64,000 nt of DNA from Aggregatilinea lenta (lineage in GTDB: Bacteria; Chloroflexota; Anaerolineae; Aggregatilineales; Aggregatilineaceae). Numbering within the stretch: position 1 is the first letter of the stretch; each line of letters opens with the position of its first letter. Positions 34,153 through 44,249 of this stretch are shown one piece after another. The translations under genes and the position numbers were made by a program. The notes under the pieces were generated by a model that worked only from the letters and a program-made list of their open reading frames with translations, did not search any database and had not been told where the DNA came from. The stretch is from NCBI RefSeq assembly GCF_003569045.1, contig NZ_BFCB01000004.1, positions 62,001 through 126,000 on the forward strand. Reading direction: 5' to 3'.

Positions 34153-35121
34153 CTAACCGGTACGGCGGCGAAAGGCCAGCGGCAGCATCCCTACGGCCAG
34201 CACCGCCAAGAGCAGAGGCCAATAGTCGGCGGCGTTATCCAGCCGGTTCAGGTCGGCGTTGCCGAGCGTGGTCCAAAACGCGATGCCGCTCGCGGTGAAG
34301 GTGAACACACTCAACAGCACCAGCCGCGCATCGTGCGTGCGCTCGACCAGATACGTCAGCAGCAGCGAGATCCCCAACGCCACCAGCAAAATCGGCCACC
34401 ACTCGCGTGCATCCGGCGACTCTTCCAGGCTGACCAGCGTTCCCGCCGCGCCCGCCATGACCCAGACCGTCAGCCCGACGAACAGCAGCCCGCGCTCGCG
34501 CCGCCCATACACGACACTGTGCAGCATCATGCTGGCGGCGACGGCCAGCACCAGCCCGCCGATCAGCGCCGGGGAAGTGAGGTCCGGCAGGTCGTCCATC
34601 TTTTGTTTGTCCGCGATGAGGTATGCGCCCATTGCCAGCAGGTACAGTGCCAACGGCACCATGCTGACCTGATTCGCCAACCGACGCCGGAAGCTCTGCG
34701 CGCGGGGTTGGCGCAGGCGTTCGCCTTCACCCAGTTCGGACGGCTCGCCCGCGACTTCCTCGTCGCCCGTGTATGACGCGCTGGGCAGCAAGTCCGGCGC
34801 AAACGGGATCGCGCCTGCCACGACCAGCGCGTCGATCTCGTCGTCCGCATCCGCCTCGACTTCAGCCTCTACCTCGGCTTCCGTTTCGGCTTCGGCGTCG
34901 ATCTCGGCAACCGCTTCCGCGTCCAACTCGGCCTCGACAGCATATTCTGCGTTCCAGGCGGCCAGCGGCGCGTCTGGGGCCAGATCCGGCGCAGCGACGC
35001 GGTCTTCGTACGTCTCTTCGAGGTACTCTTCCTCGTCGTCATAGACGCCATCCCCGGCCAGTTCGTCGCCGGCTGCAGGGAACTGCTCGTCTTCGGGTGG
35101 CCAATCACGATTTTCGCTCAT
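34153..35121 (-). CDS. Six-helix membrane protein with acidic Ala/Glu-repeat N terminus
   Basis: A 322-residue protein of unknown function. The first 155 residues are acidic and low-complexity, with alternating Ala and Glu around 75-105 (AEAETEAEVEAEVEADADDE). Six or so hydrophobic helices follow (about 155-315). Start ATG 35121 has GGAGG at good spacing and a TTGCTA-16-TACAAT promoter-like pair upstream (35143-35170, minus). The 5' part is skewed in base use. Function unknown. Confidence 0.65.
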   Translation of the reverse strand: MSENRDWPPEDEQFPAAGDELAGDGVYDDEEEYLEETYEDRVAAPDLAPDAPLAAWNAEYAVEAELDAEAVAEIDAEAETEAEVEAEVEADADDEIDALVVAGAIPFAPDLLPSASYTGDEEVAGEPSELGEGERLRQPRAQSFRRRLANQVSMVPLALYLLAMGAYLIADKQKMDDLPDLTSPALIGGLVLAVAASMMLHSVVYGRRERGLLFVGLTVWVMAGAAGTLVSLEESPDAREWWPILLVALGISLLLTYLVERTHDARLVLLSVFTFTASGIAFWTTLGNADLNRLDNAADYWPLLLAVLAVGMLPLAFRRRTG

Positions 35122-35219
35122 GGGCGTGTTCCTCCATGCACTATTGTAGCCGGGCCAGACCTGATAGCAAGCTGCTACTGCCCGGCCTGCGCGCCGGGGT
35201 AGTCTACCGCCGGGCACAC

Positions 35220-35228
35220 TGGTATAAT
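35220..35228 (+). promoter_or_regulatory. Extended -10 promoter, candidate leaderless start
   Basis: TGGTATAAT (35220-35228) is an extended -10 element. Transcription would start at about 35235, next to ATG 35236, with no ribosome site visible; this implies a leaderless mRNA. Confidence 0.5.
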
Positions 35229-35235
35229 GCGCCAC

Positions 35236-35904
35236 ATGAACCGACTACTCACCCAACAACGCATTCGCGTGACCTTCACCAAAGAAGGCAGCTACCGTTT
35301 CATCGGCCACCTGGATCTCGCCAAAACCTGGGAGCGCATCCTGCGGCGGGCGCAAATCCCGCTGGAGTATACGCAGGGCTTCAACCCGCGCCCGCGCATG
35401 CAGTTCGCCGCCGCTCTGCCGGTCGGCGTGACCAGCGAAGACGAGCGCGTGGACGTGTGGTTGACCGAGCGGCTGGAGGACGGCTTTCCGGAGGCGTGGA
35501 TCGAGCGCCTGAATGGGGCCAGCCCGACCGGGCTGCGCACGCGCCAGATCGAGGACGTGCCGGTCAAGGACGACGCGCTGCCCACGCTGGTGACCAGCGC
35601 CGATTACGTGATCACGCCGCGCGACCCGGCCCTGACGCCGGATATGCTGCGCGAGCGGGCGAACGAGCTGCTGGCGGCGGAAACGTTGGAACGCGTGCGC
35701 GGCAGCAAGCAAGACAAGACCTACGACCTGCGCCCGCTGATCCTCGATCTGCGCGCGTCGGATGACGGCCAGTTGACTGCGCGGCTGGTCACAGGCGAGC
35801 GCGGTACGGGGCGCGCCGATGAGCTGCTCGATGCACTGGGCATCGCGCCAGAGCAGGCGCTGGTGCATCGCCGCCGCCTGTACCTGGGTGACGAACCGGC
35901 CTGA
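35236..35904 (+). CDS. DUF2344 (TIGR03936) radical-SAM-linked protein
   Basis: A 222-residue protein of the family usually fused or adjacent to a radical SAM enzyme. RIRVTFTKEGSYRFIGHLDLAKTWERILRRA is the hallmark start; YTQGFNPRPRMQFAAALPVGV follows. The proposed role is in tRNA or cofactor chemistry with that partner, but no radical SAM gene is in this window, so it is an orphan here. Start ATG 35236 fits the promoter; ATG 35227 overlaps the -10 box. It converges with korB. Confidence 0.85.
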   Translation: MNRLLTQQRIRVTFTKEGSYRFIGHLDLAKTWERILRRAQIPLEYTQGFNPRPRMQFAAALPVGVTSEDERVDVWLTERLEDGFPEAWIERLNGASPTGLRTRQIEDVPVKDDALPTLVTSADYVITPRDPALTPDMLRERANELLAAETLERVRGSKQDKTYDLRPLILDLRASDDGQLTARLVTGERGTGRADELLDALGIAPEQALVHRRRLYLGDEPA

Positions 35905-35946
35905 ACCAGCACGGCACGACATAAGCATAGACACGGCACACAACAA

Positions 35947-35980
35947 AACAGCGGCGATCCATAATCGGATCGCCGCTGTT
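35947..35980 (-). terminator. Terminator between convergent DUF2344 gene and korB
   Basis: A perfect 14-bp stem (AACAGCGGCGATCC / GGATCGCCGCTGTT) with a 6-base loop. The T-rich tail (TTTTGTTG) is on the minus strand, so it mainly ends the korAB transcript. Confidence 0.85.
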
Positions 35981-36006
35981 GGTCTAGCAGTGGCTGCTGC
36001 TGGCCC

Positions 36007-37047
36007 TTACTGGCAGCACAACAGGTGCGACATCAGGCCGTCCAGCGCTTCGCGCGGGGGACGCAGCGTTTCTTCGGGCAAGAGCGCCAGCGGCGTCTCA
36101 ACCAGATGGCTCGATTCGGCCAGGGTCGCCCGGTTCTCGTCCAGGTAGATCAGGCCGGTGATGAACTGCTGCTCCTGGCGCGCTTCTTCCAGCAGGCGGA
36201 AGGCGGCCAGCTTGTTGGTCGGATCGTGCTTGTCGGGGTCGAGCTGCTTGAGCATCAGGTGCGACCCGTCGTGCAGCTCCACGGCCATCTGCTCGCCGGG
36301 GTTCATCGCGTCAATCTGGATCGGCTCCAGCTCCGGCACGAAGGTGATGTCTTGCAGCGGCTCCTCGTGCACCTTGCCGTACGGGTAGCTCTTGGTCGAG
36401 CTTTCGTGATTGTTGAAGGTGACGCACGGGCTGATGATGTCCAGCACGGCGGTGCCCCGGTGGCTGAGCGCCGCCTTGAGCAGCTCGCGCACCTGCTTGG
36501 AATCGCCCGCGAAGGAGCGCGCGACGAAGGTCGCGTCAGCGGCCAGCGCCTCGATGCAGATATCAATGGGCGGCAGCTCATTCACACCCGCATACTTAAG
36601 CTCCTGGCCGACGTCCGCTGTGGCGGAAAATTGGCCCTTGGTCAGGCCATAGACGCCGTTATTCTCGACGATGTAAACCACCGGTACGTTGCGGCGGACC
36701 ATGTGCTTGAACTGGCCCAGGCCGATGCTGCCCGTGTCGCCGTCGCCGCTTACGCCGATGGCGACGAGATCGCGGTTGGCCGTGGTGGCGCCGGTGGCGA
36801 TGGCAGGCATACGCCCATGCAGGGCGTTGAAGCCGTGCGAACGGCCCAGGAAGTAGGCCGGGGACTTGCTGGAGCAGCCGATTCCGCTCAGTTTGATGAT
36901 TTCGTGCGGGTGAATCGACAACTCATAGCATACGGCGATGATCTGGTTGGAGATCGAGTTGTGGCCGCAGCCCTGGCACAGCGTCGAAGGCCTGCCCTTG
37001 TAGTCGTTACGTTCCAGACCGATCAAATTAACGCGTGTTGCGCCCAT
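36007..37047 (-). CDS. korB: 2-oxoacid:ferredoxin oxidoreductase, beta subunit
   Basis: A 346-residue subunit that binds thiamine diphosphate and catalyses decarboxylation of a 2-oxoacid to acyl-CoA, passing electrons to ferredoxin. LCQGCGHNSI and SGIGCSSK carry the usual cysteines. The TPP motif is GDGDTGSIGLGQFKHMVRRNV, continuing to ENNGVYGLTKGQ (key residues G-D-G-D and N-N-G). ATG 37047 lies 5 bases after the alpha-subunit stop; AGGAG overlaps that stop, so translation is coupled. Substrate (2-oxoglutarate or pyruvate) cannot be settled from sequence alone. The tail (about 300-346) is longer than average. Confidence 0.93.
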   Translation of the reverse strand: MGATRVNLIGLERNDYKGRPSTLCQGCGHNSISNQIIAVCYELSIHPHEIIKLSGIGCSSKSPAYFLGRSHGFNALHGRMPAIATGATTANRDLVAIGVSGDGDTGSIGLGQFKHMVRRNVPVVYIVENNGVYGLTKGQFSATADVGQELKYAGVNELPPIDICIEALAADATFVARSFAGDSKQVRELLKAALSHRGTAVLDIISPCVTFNNHESSTKSYPYGKVHEEPLQDITFVPELEPIQIDAMNPGEQMAVELHDGSHLMLKQLDPDKHDPTNKLAAFRLLEEARQEQQFITGLIYLDENRATLAESSHLVETPLALLPEETLRPPREALDGLMSHLLCCQ

Positions 37048-37052
37048 GTTCC

Positions 37053-38882
<1,830 letters not shown>

Positions 38883-38958
38883 CGATCCTTACTCCTAAAC
38901 CTTATCTGTTTGCTTCTGCCCGGTGCAAAAACCGCGCGGTGCTTCCCGCGCGGGCTGG

Positions 38959-39672
38959 TTACTCGAAGATGCGGTGACCAATCGATGGCCTATCAGGAAT
39001 CGGCATTTGCTCCTTGTCGGGTGTGTAACGCAGCAGGCCCATATGTTCTTCCAATGCGCGTCGGCCCCCTTCAAAATCGCCCCGCGCCACACAGTCCGCC
39101 ATCAACTGGTGGTAATCCCACACCTGCCGGTGATAGGCCAGCTCCGCGTAGAGCGACACGCCAAACGCTTGGTACACGGCCCAGTAGGCTTCGAGCAGCC
39201 CCTGGACAAACGGGTTTTCCAAATGCTTAAAGAACATCAAGTGAAAACTGCGGTGTTCCTCGAACGGCACAACAGCCGGGTGCAGGTTGAGCTTATCACA
39301 GGCGCGCGCCACCAGTCCCCGCAGCGCGGCGATGTCGTCGGGCGTCAATTGGGGGACCGCCTGGTGCCAGAAGCCAAGCTCGATGCTCTTGCGGAGCAGG
39401 GTGAAGTCGTGGAAGTAGCTGCGATCGAGGGCGACGGCATAGAGCACGCTGAGCGTGGCCGCCGGACCAAAGGAGAATTCCTGGACCTGGGTGCCGGTGC
39501 GCGGCTTGACCTGGACCAGTCCCAGCGTGCGGGCAACTTCGAGGTCTTCGCGGAGCTTGCTGACGCTCACGCCCAGTTCGCGGCTCAGTTCGGTGATCGT
39601 CGGCAGCCGGTCACCGGGCTGGGCCTGATGCTCCACAATGTAGCGCAAAATATCGGAGTTTAGGGCCGTCAC
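38959..39672 (-). CDS. FadR/GntR-family transcriptional regulator
   Basis: A 237-residue regulator. A winged helix (about 1-72) contains DRLPTITELSRELGVSVSKLREDL. An all-helical ligand-binding domain (about 85-225) of FCD type follows, with histidines (HRSFHLMFF, EEHMGLL) that may hold a metal. Start is GTG 39672. It precedes korAB on the same strand, with 76 bases between, and a paired inverted repeat lies upstream, so it probably controls itself and the oxidoreductase in response to an organic acid. The ligand is unknown. Confidence 0.85.
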   Translation of the reverse strand: MTALNSDILRYIVEHQAQPGDRLPTITELSRELGVSVSKLREDLEVARTLGLVQVKPRTGTQVQEFSFGPAATLSVLYAVALDRSYFHDFTLLRKSIELGFWHQAVPQLTPDDIAALRGLVARACDKLNLHPAVVPFEEHRSFHLMFFKHLENPFVQGLLEAYWAVYQAFGVSLYAELAYHRQVWDYHQLMADCVARGDFEGGRRALEEHMGLLRYTPDKEQMPIPDRPSIGHRIFE

Positions 39673-39704
39673 AGAGCGCCTACTTCCTTATATGCTACAA
39701 ATGA

Positions 39705-39736
39705 TCTGATCAATCAGATTAATGTGATTAATCAGA
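39705..39736. promoter_or_regulatory. Inverted-repeat operator upstream of the FadR-type gene
   Basis: TCTGATCAATCA (39705-39716) and TGATTAATCAGA (39725-39736) are 12-bp arms matching at 11 positions. The shorter palindromes TCTGATCAATCAGA and TGATTAATCA lie inside. It sits just upstream of the regulator's start, as expected for an autoregulatory site. Confidence 0.6.
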
Positions 39737-39823
39737 GGTTACATAATGACATTATAGCGCAATGCGCTCCCGGCGCAAGCGCTTTTTTGTGCATAGGTGT
39801 GGAGTTAATGCAGGGGCTTTGTG

Positions 39824-40261
39824 CTAATCGCCTTTGGGGGTCTGCCACGCGCGATATTTGGTGTCGTCCGAGGAACCGCTCGTGCCGGAATCTGTGCCAT
39901 TCGACGACGGCTCGGCGGCCTTCGGCTCGGTCGCGGCCTGGGCCGGCGTCTTGGACGAGCCGGCAGGCGGCGTGTCCAGCATACGCGCGGTTTCGGACAT
40001 CAAACGGGTCGGGGAAGACACCGAGCGCAGCTCACGGGCACTGCGGCCCAGCTCGCGCGTGACGTCCATCAGTTCTTTGCCATCTGGGCCAAGCTCGTTT
40101 TCAACCTCGGCCATCATGTCGTCCCAGGCCTTACGCACCTTGCGCAGAATGCGGCCCGCTTCGCGCGCCCACTTGGCCGTGTTCTCAGGACCGCCGATCA
40201 CAAACATGACCAGCGCAATAATAACCATTTCAGGCAACCCAACACCGAAGATACCGTCCAT
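39824..40261 (-). CDS. TatA/TatB-family twin-arginine translocase component
   Basis: A 145-residue protein with the classic layout: a short N-terminal membrane helix (about 4-22, FGVGLPEMVIIALVMFVIGG), a glycine-proline hinge (GGPENTAKWAREAGRILRKVR), an amphipathic helix, and a Ser/Thr/Pro-rich tail. The Glu in the helix (residue 11) is typical of TatB. It would insert folded Tat substrates across the membrane. No tatC gene is nearby, so partner genes lie elsewhere. Confidence 0.85.
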   Translation of the reverse strand: MDGIFGVGLPEMVIIALVMFVIGGPENTAKWAREAGRILRKVRKAWDDMMAEVENELGPDGKELMDVTRELGRSARELRSVSSPTRLMSETARMLDTPPAGSSKTPAQAATEPKAAEPSSNGTDSGTSGSSDDTKYRAWQTPKGD

Positions 40262-40295
40262 CGTCGCCTCTCACCTTGCAAACTGTATGCGCAGT

Positions 40296-41240
40296 CTAGC
40301 CCTCTGGCCCGTTTTTTTCAAGATCTCGGTCGCGGGTAGCCAGGATGATCCCGCCCAGGATCAGTCCCGACCCGGCAATCTGCAGCGCGGCAGGCACTTC
40401 GCCCAATAGGGTGAAGGCCAGAACCCCGCTGCCGATCGGCTCGCCGAGCACGATCAGGCTGACGTAAGCGGCGGGCAGAAAGCCGAGCGCGTAATTGAGC
40501 AGCGAATGCCCGATGAGCTGCGGGATCAGGCCCATTAGCAGCATCCACAGGTACGCCTTGCCGGGCAGCCCGCCGACCTGAACGCCGCCAAGCGCGATTA
40601 CCCCGATCAGGAATCCTGCGCCCGCCGTGTAGACCAGCCAGGTATATACCATCACGTTCAGGCGGGTGCGCACGCGCCGTCCGATGGTGAAGTAGGCCGC
40701 GATCATCCACGCGCCGAACAGCGCCAACCCGTTACCCCACATCGCGTGCGGATGTGCCGCCGCGTCGCCGGGATCGCCGGCCAGCCCGACGAGCGTACCG
40801 CCGGCCAGTGCCAGCAACAATCCCGCGATGGTCCAGCGGTGCAGCGGCTCCTTGAGGAAGACGGGCGACAGCAGCGCCACCCACAGCGGCGACGTGGTGA
40901 CCAGCACTACGCTGTTGACCACCGACGTGTACTCGAGCGACTGAATCCACGAGGCGAAGTGCAGCCCCAGCATCAGTCCGGCCAGCGCCGTCCAGAACAG
41001 ATCACGTCGTGAGACGGCACGCAGGGCGGGGCGGTGGCGGACGAACACGGCGGGGGCCAGCGCCAGCGACGCGATCACCAGCCGGGCGGCGGCCAGCAGC
41101 AGCGAGGGCGCGCCTTCGTCCTGACCGAGCCGGACCAACAGCGCCGCCGTCGAGATGGCGGACACGCCCACGATCAGCAGCGCGTACGGCTGCCAGCGGG
41201 GCAGGGCAATTGTCCGGGTCGGTTGTGCCTGTTCGGCCAT
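40296..41240 (-). CDS. EamA/DMT-family transporter
   Basis: A 314-residue membrane protein with about ten hydrophobic helices in two EamA repeats. The first includes AARLVIASLALAPAVF and SWIQSLEYTSVVNSVVLVTTSPLWVALLS; the second includes SLIVLGEPIGSGVLAFTLLGEVP. It is probably an exporter of a small metabolite. I chose ATG 41240; upstream in-frame starts at 41369 or 41294 would add unrelated residues. It lies 34 bases upstream of the Tat gene on the same strand. Confidence 0.87.
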   Translation of the reverse strand: MAEQAQPTRTIALPRWQPYALLIVGVSAISTAALLVRLGQDEGAPSLLLAAARLVIASLALAPAVFVRHRPALRAVSRRDLFWTALAGLMLGLHFASWIQSLEYTSVVNSVVLVTTSPLWVALLSPVFLKEPLHRWTIAGLLLALAGGTLVGLAGDPGDAAAHPHAMWGNGLALFGAWMIAAYFTIGRRVRTRLNVMVYTWLVYTAGAGFLIGVIALGGVQVGGLPGKAYLWMLLMGLIPQLIGHSLLNYALGFLPAAYVSLIVLGEPIGSGVLAFTLLGEVPAALQIAGSGLILGGIILATRDRDLEKNGPEG

Positions 41241-41334
41241 CAGCCAGCCTGCTTTCGGAACGGAACCGGGCCGCACGACGTGCGGCGCGTCCATTGTAGC
41301 AGGCGCACGCGCGCTTGTCGCGGGTGTGACGCGC

Positions 41335-42783
41335 TTAAGGTGCGGCGAGGGCGTAGACGACGAAGCCATGCGGCGGATCGGCGTAGACGGTTTGCACGTC
41401 TATCCCAGCCCGATCGAGTGCGGCGAGCCAGGGACCCGCCTCGACGGCGGACGATGCGGCGAAGTAGCGCGAGGCGGATTGCCCGCGCATGTCGTCGGCC
41501 AGATCGTCTGGCAGCGGCATGTAGACGACGACCACGCCCGGATCGTCGCCCAGGTAGTAGGCCAGCTCCCAGCCGAGCCAGTGATCGTAGACGACCTCGC
41601 CGCGCAGATCCATTTTCAGATACTGCGCCAGATGATCGATCCCGGCATACTCGCTCTGGCTGTCGATGAGCGGTGTGTCACCGTCGAGCGTGCGCAGTGT
41701 GGACGGCAGCAGTCCGGCAGCCACGATTGCAGCGCCAGCCGCCAGCATCACCGGACGCGCGCCCACGCGACGCCACAACCCGATCGCGGCGTGGGCGGCG
41801 AGCAGCAGCAGGAACGGGATCAGCGGGTGCAGGTAGCGGTCATAGGTGTTGAACGCGACCAGCCAGTACCAGCCGAGAAACGCCAGCGCGAACCCGATGA
41901 TGCTCCAGTCCAGCGCTGCCGTACGCAAGCGACCCCGGCGCAGACCGCAGATCAGCCAGAGCAGGACGAGCAATGATAGCGTCGCCGCCAGCGCCTGCGA
42001 CCCGACCGCCGTGCTGAGCCGGTCGGCCCATGCCTCCAGGCGCGGCCACAGCTCGTCCGCGCGGATCAGGCGGCCCGGATCGTTGCGCGCGACGGCCAGC
42101 GTGTAGAAGCTGCGCGGCGCGCGGGCCAGATCCCACAGCGCCAGTAGCCCGACCCCGATCGCCAGCGGCAGGACGAAATTCCCCAGGCGGCGCAGGGTGG
42201 AGCGCGCGGCGACGCTTCGCGTAGTCACGCTGACAAGCCCCAAGACCAACACCAGCGGCAGCGCGAGCGCCGCCGTTGGCTTGCAGGCCAGCACCAACCC
42301 GGCTGCGATCCCGGCCCATGTCCAGCGATCACGTGCGGCCAGCGCGGCCCCGGCCACCAGCCAGAACGTCGCCTGTACGTCGGTGAACACCGTCGCCGCA
42401 AACGCGAGATCGTAAGGCGACAGTGCCAGCAGCAGAACCGCAAGTAGAGTCACCACGCGGTCGCAGTAGAGTGCGCTGGCCAACGCGGCCAGCGCGATCA
42501 GCGTGAGGCCGCTGAACAATACGTTGGGCAGTCGCGCGGCGGTTTCGCCGTCGCCAAGCAGAGAAAAAGAGAGTGACGTGAAGTAGAAGGGCAGCGGAGG
42601 CTTGTCGAGGTCAGTGGTACGCAGCAGCACGTCGCCGGTGACCATCCGTGCCTGTGCCGCGAACAGCGCCTCGTCGGGGTGGAAGCGGGTATCCAGGCGC
42701 AGCAGTCCCACGCGCAGCAGCAGCCCGGCCAGAATCACAAGCGCCAGGAACAGCCCCGGCGCTCGTCGTTGATTCTGGTTCAC
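41335..42783 (-). CDS. GT39-type membrane glycosyltransferase (PMT_2/ArnT-like)
   Basis: A 482-residue polytopic enzyme with about eleven membrane helices. The first luminal loop has the acidic catalytic pattern DTRFHPDEALFAAQARMV (Asp-Glu). Family members transfer a sugar from a polyprenyl-phosphate donor to protein or lipid outside the membrane. The GT2 enzyme encoded just upstream would make that donor. Start GTG 42783 follows the GT2 stop by 20 bases; GTG 42837 would overlap it. The acceptor is unknown. Confidence 0.85.
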   Translation of the reverse strand: MNQNQRRAPGLFLALVILAGLLLRVGLLRLDTRFHPDEALFAAQARMVTGDVLLRTTDLDKPPLPFYFTSLSFSLLGDGETAARLPNVLFSGLTLIALAALASALYCDRVVTLLAVLLLALSPYDLAFAATVFTDVQATFWLVAGAALAARDRWTWAGIAAGLVLACKPTAALALPLVLVLGLVSVTTRSVAARSTLRRLGNFVLPLAIGVGLLALWDLARAPRSFYTLAVARNDPGRLIRADELWPRLEAWADRLSTAVGSQALAATLSLLVLLWLICGLRRGRLRTAALDWSIIGFALAFLGWYWLVAFNTYDRYLHPLIPFLLLLAAHAAIGLWRRVGARPVMLAAGAAIVAAGLLPSTLRTLDGDTPLIDSQSEYAGIDHLAQYLKMDLRGEVVYDHWLGWELAYYLGDDPGVVVVYMPLPDDLADDMRGQSASRYFAASSAVEAGPWLAALDRAGIDVQTVYADPPHGFVVYALAAP

Positions 42784-42803
42784 ATGCAGGAATCCGCGCG
42801 CCG

Positions 42804-43493
42804 CTATTCGGTAAAGCGGTAGCGAATCAAGGTCCACAGGGCGATCACGCCGTCACGCCAGGAGATCTTCTTGCCTTCGTTCCACTCGCGCCCGTTATAT
42901 GAGATCGGCACCTCGTAGATGCGGTGGCCGCGCTTGAGGACCTTGGCCGTGACTTCCGGCTCAAAGTCGAAGCGGTGCGAGCGCAGCGGGATCTCACGCA
43001 CGACCTCGGCGCGGAAGACCTTGTAGCACGTTTCCATGTCGCTGAGGATCGCGTTATAGAGCATATTGGTTACCAACGTCAGCGAGCGGTTGGCGACCAT
43101 ATTCCAGAAGAACATCGCCTTACGCGGGCCGCCCAGGAAGCGCGAGCCGTAGACCACCTTGCTGATGCCTTCTTCGATGGGCCGCAGCAGCACGGGGTAG
43201 TCGCGCGGGTCATATTCAAGGTCGGCGTCCTGAATCAAGAAGACGTCGCCCGTCGCCGTGCGGAAGCCGGTGCGCACTGCCGCGCCTTTGCCCAGGTTGC
43301 GCTCGTGTAGGACGACCTTCAAGTCGTCGCCAGGCTCGACCCCTGCCAGGATGTCGCGCGTGCCATCCGTCGAGCCGTCGTCGACCACGATGATCTCGCT
43401 GGCCAGCTCAACCGCACGCACACGTCGAACAATCTCGGCGATGGTGCTGGCTTCGTTGTAGCAGGGAATAATCACCGACAGCTTTAGCGCCAA
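42804..43493 (-). CDS. GT2 polyprenyl-phosphate sugar transferase (DPM1-like)
   Basis: A 229-residue GT-A enzyme. It begins KLSVIIPCYNEASTIAEI, then VVDDGSTDGTRDIL and the metal-binding QDADLEYDP (DAD). KGAAVRTG and DMETCYKVFRAEV are typical of dolichol/undecaprenyl-phosphate mannose or glucose synthases. Without C-terminal membrane helices, it would act at the membrane surface. The start is TTG at 43493, justified by AAGGAG six bases upstream. Promoter TTGCCG-18-TATAAT lies at 43532-43561 on the minus strand. Confidence 0.92.
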   Translation of the reverse strand: MALKLSVIIPCYNEASTIAEIVRRVRAVELASEIIVVDDGSTDGTRDILAGVEPGDDLKVVLHERNLGKGAAVRTGFRTATGDVFLIQDADLEYDPRDYPVLLRPIEEGISKVVYGSRFLGGPRKAMFFWNMVANRSLTLVTNMLYNAILSDMETCYKVFRAEVVREIPLRSHRFDFEPEVTAKVLKRGHRIYEVPISYNGREWNEGKKISWRDGVIALWTLIRYRFTE

Positions 43494-43531
43494 AGTGCTC
43501 TCCTTGCGGCTGGGTACGGGTTAACGGCGAA

Positions 43532-43561
43532 ATTATAGCCGAGTCCTGCGCCGCACGGCAA
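43532..43561 (-). promoter_or_regulatory. Promoter of the GT2-GT39 pair
   Basis: On the minus strand, TTGCCG (43556-43561) and TATAAT (43532-43537) are separated by 18 bases, about 40 bases before the TTG start at 43493. Confidence 0.6.
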
Positions 43562-43682
43562 ACCGTGTGAGGGAGGCGCAGGGTAGGCGGCGACTGGCGC
43601 GCGCTGGCTTGGCGGATTACCGCGAGCAGGGTAATCTATCGTCCGCGCGGAGCAGTACCGTGAACGCGAGTTGAGGACATCG

Positions 43683-44249
43683 GTGAGTACAGGCCCAACA
43701 ACCATTATCCGGGGTATTCAAAGCGACGACTGGGAAGCTTTCCTGCCGCTGTGGCGGAACGAGGCCGCGCTGCTAAACACGCTTGAGAGTCCGCATCTGT
43801 CCGAAGAGGCCATCCGCGAGCGCTTCAACAACGCCCCCGCGACCACACATACGCTCATCGCGGAAGTCGGGCTGGCCAGCGGTCGGCGGCAGCCGGTCGG
43901 CGTGGCCTGGATCGAGAGGCTGCATACGCGGCGGCGGCACGGGGCGAAGCTGCGGCTGCTGATGCTGCCTACCTACCGCGATTCCATGCTGGAAAACGCG
44001 CTGCTCGAAGGTGTGCTGCATCACGTCGACCAGTGGACGACCCTCAGCCGCCTGGAAGCATTCGTCTTCGTGGACGACGCGGCGGAGTTGGCGCTGTTCG
44101 AGCGGCACGGCTTTGCCATCGAGGCGCACATGCGGCAGTTCGCGCTGCGCGGCGGCGTCATGGCCGATGCGTACCTGTTGGCCCGCCTGCGCCCTGCGAC
44201 GGACGCGCCTGCGGCTGATGCAGCACCGGATGAAGAGGGACACTCGTGA
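43683..44249 (+). CDS. GNAT-like acetyltransferase with degenerate acetyl-CoA motif
   Basis: A 188-residue protein of the GNAT fold. TTIIRGIQSDDWEAFLPLW opens it, and the C terminus (FVFVDDAAELALFERHGFAIEAHMRQFALR) is typical. The pyrophosphate-binding Q/R-x-x-G-x-G/A loop is replaced by YRDSMLENALL, so acetyl-CoA binding may be lost. It overlaps the next GNAT gene (GTGA), which keeps the loop; the two are probably ancient tandem duplicates. Start GTG 43683 has GAGGAC upstream; TTG 43671 is alternative. Confidence 0.75.
   Translation: MSTGPTTIIRGIQSDDWEAFLPLWRNEAALLNTLESPHLSEEAIRERFNNAPATTHTLIAEVGLASGRRQPVGVAWIERLHTRRRHGAKLRLLMLPTYRDSMLENALLEGVLHHVDQWTTLSRLEAFVFVDDAAELALFERHGFAIEAHMRQFALRGGVMADAYLLARLRPATDAPAADAAPDEEGHS

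Noticed and set aside
34863-34945. Repetitive GA/CTC-rich stretch as a possible repeat array
   Set aside because: It is the coding sequence for the Ala/Glu tail, with no regular spacer; not CRISPR or a satellite.
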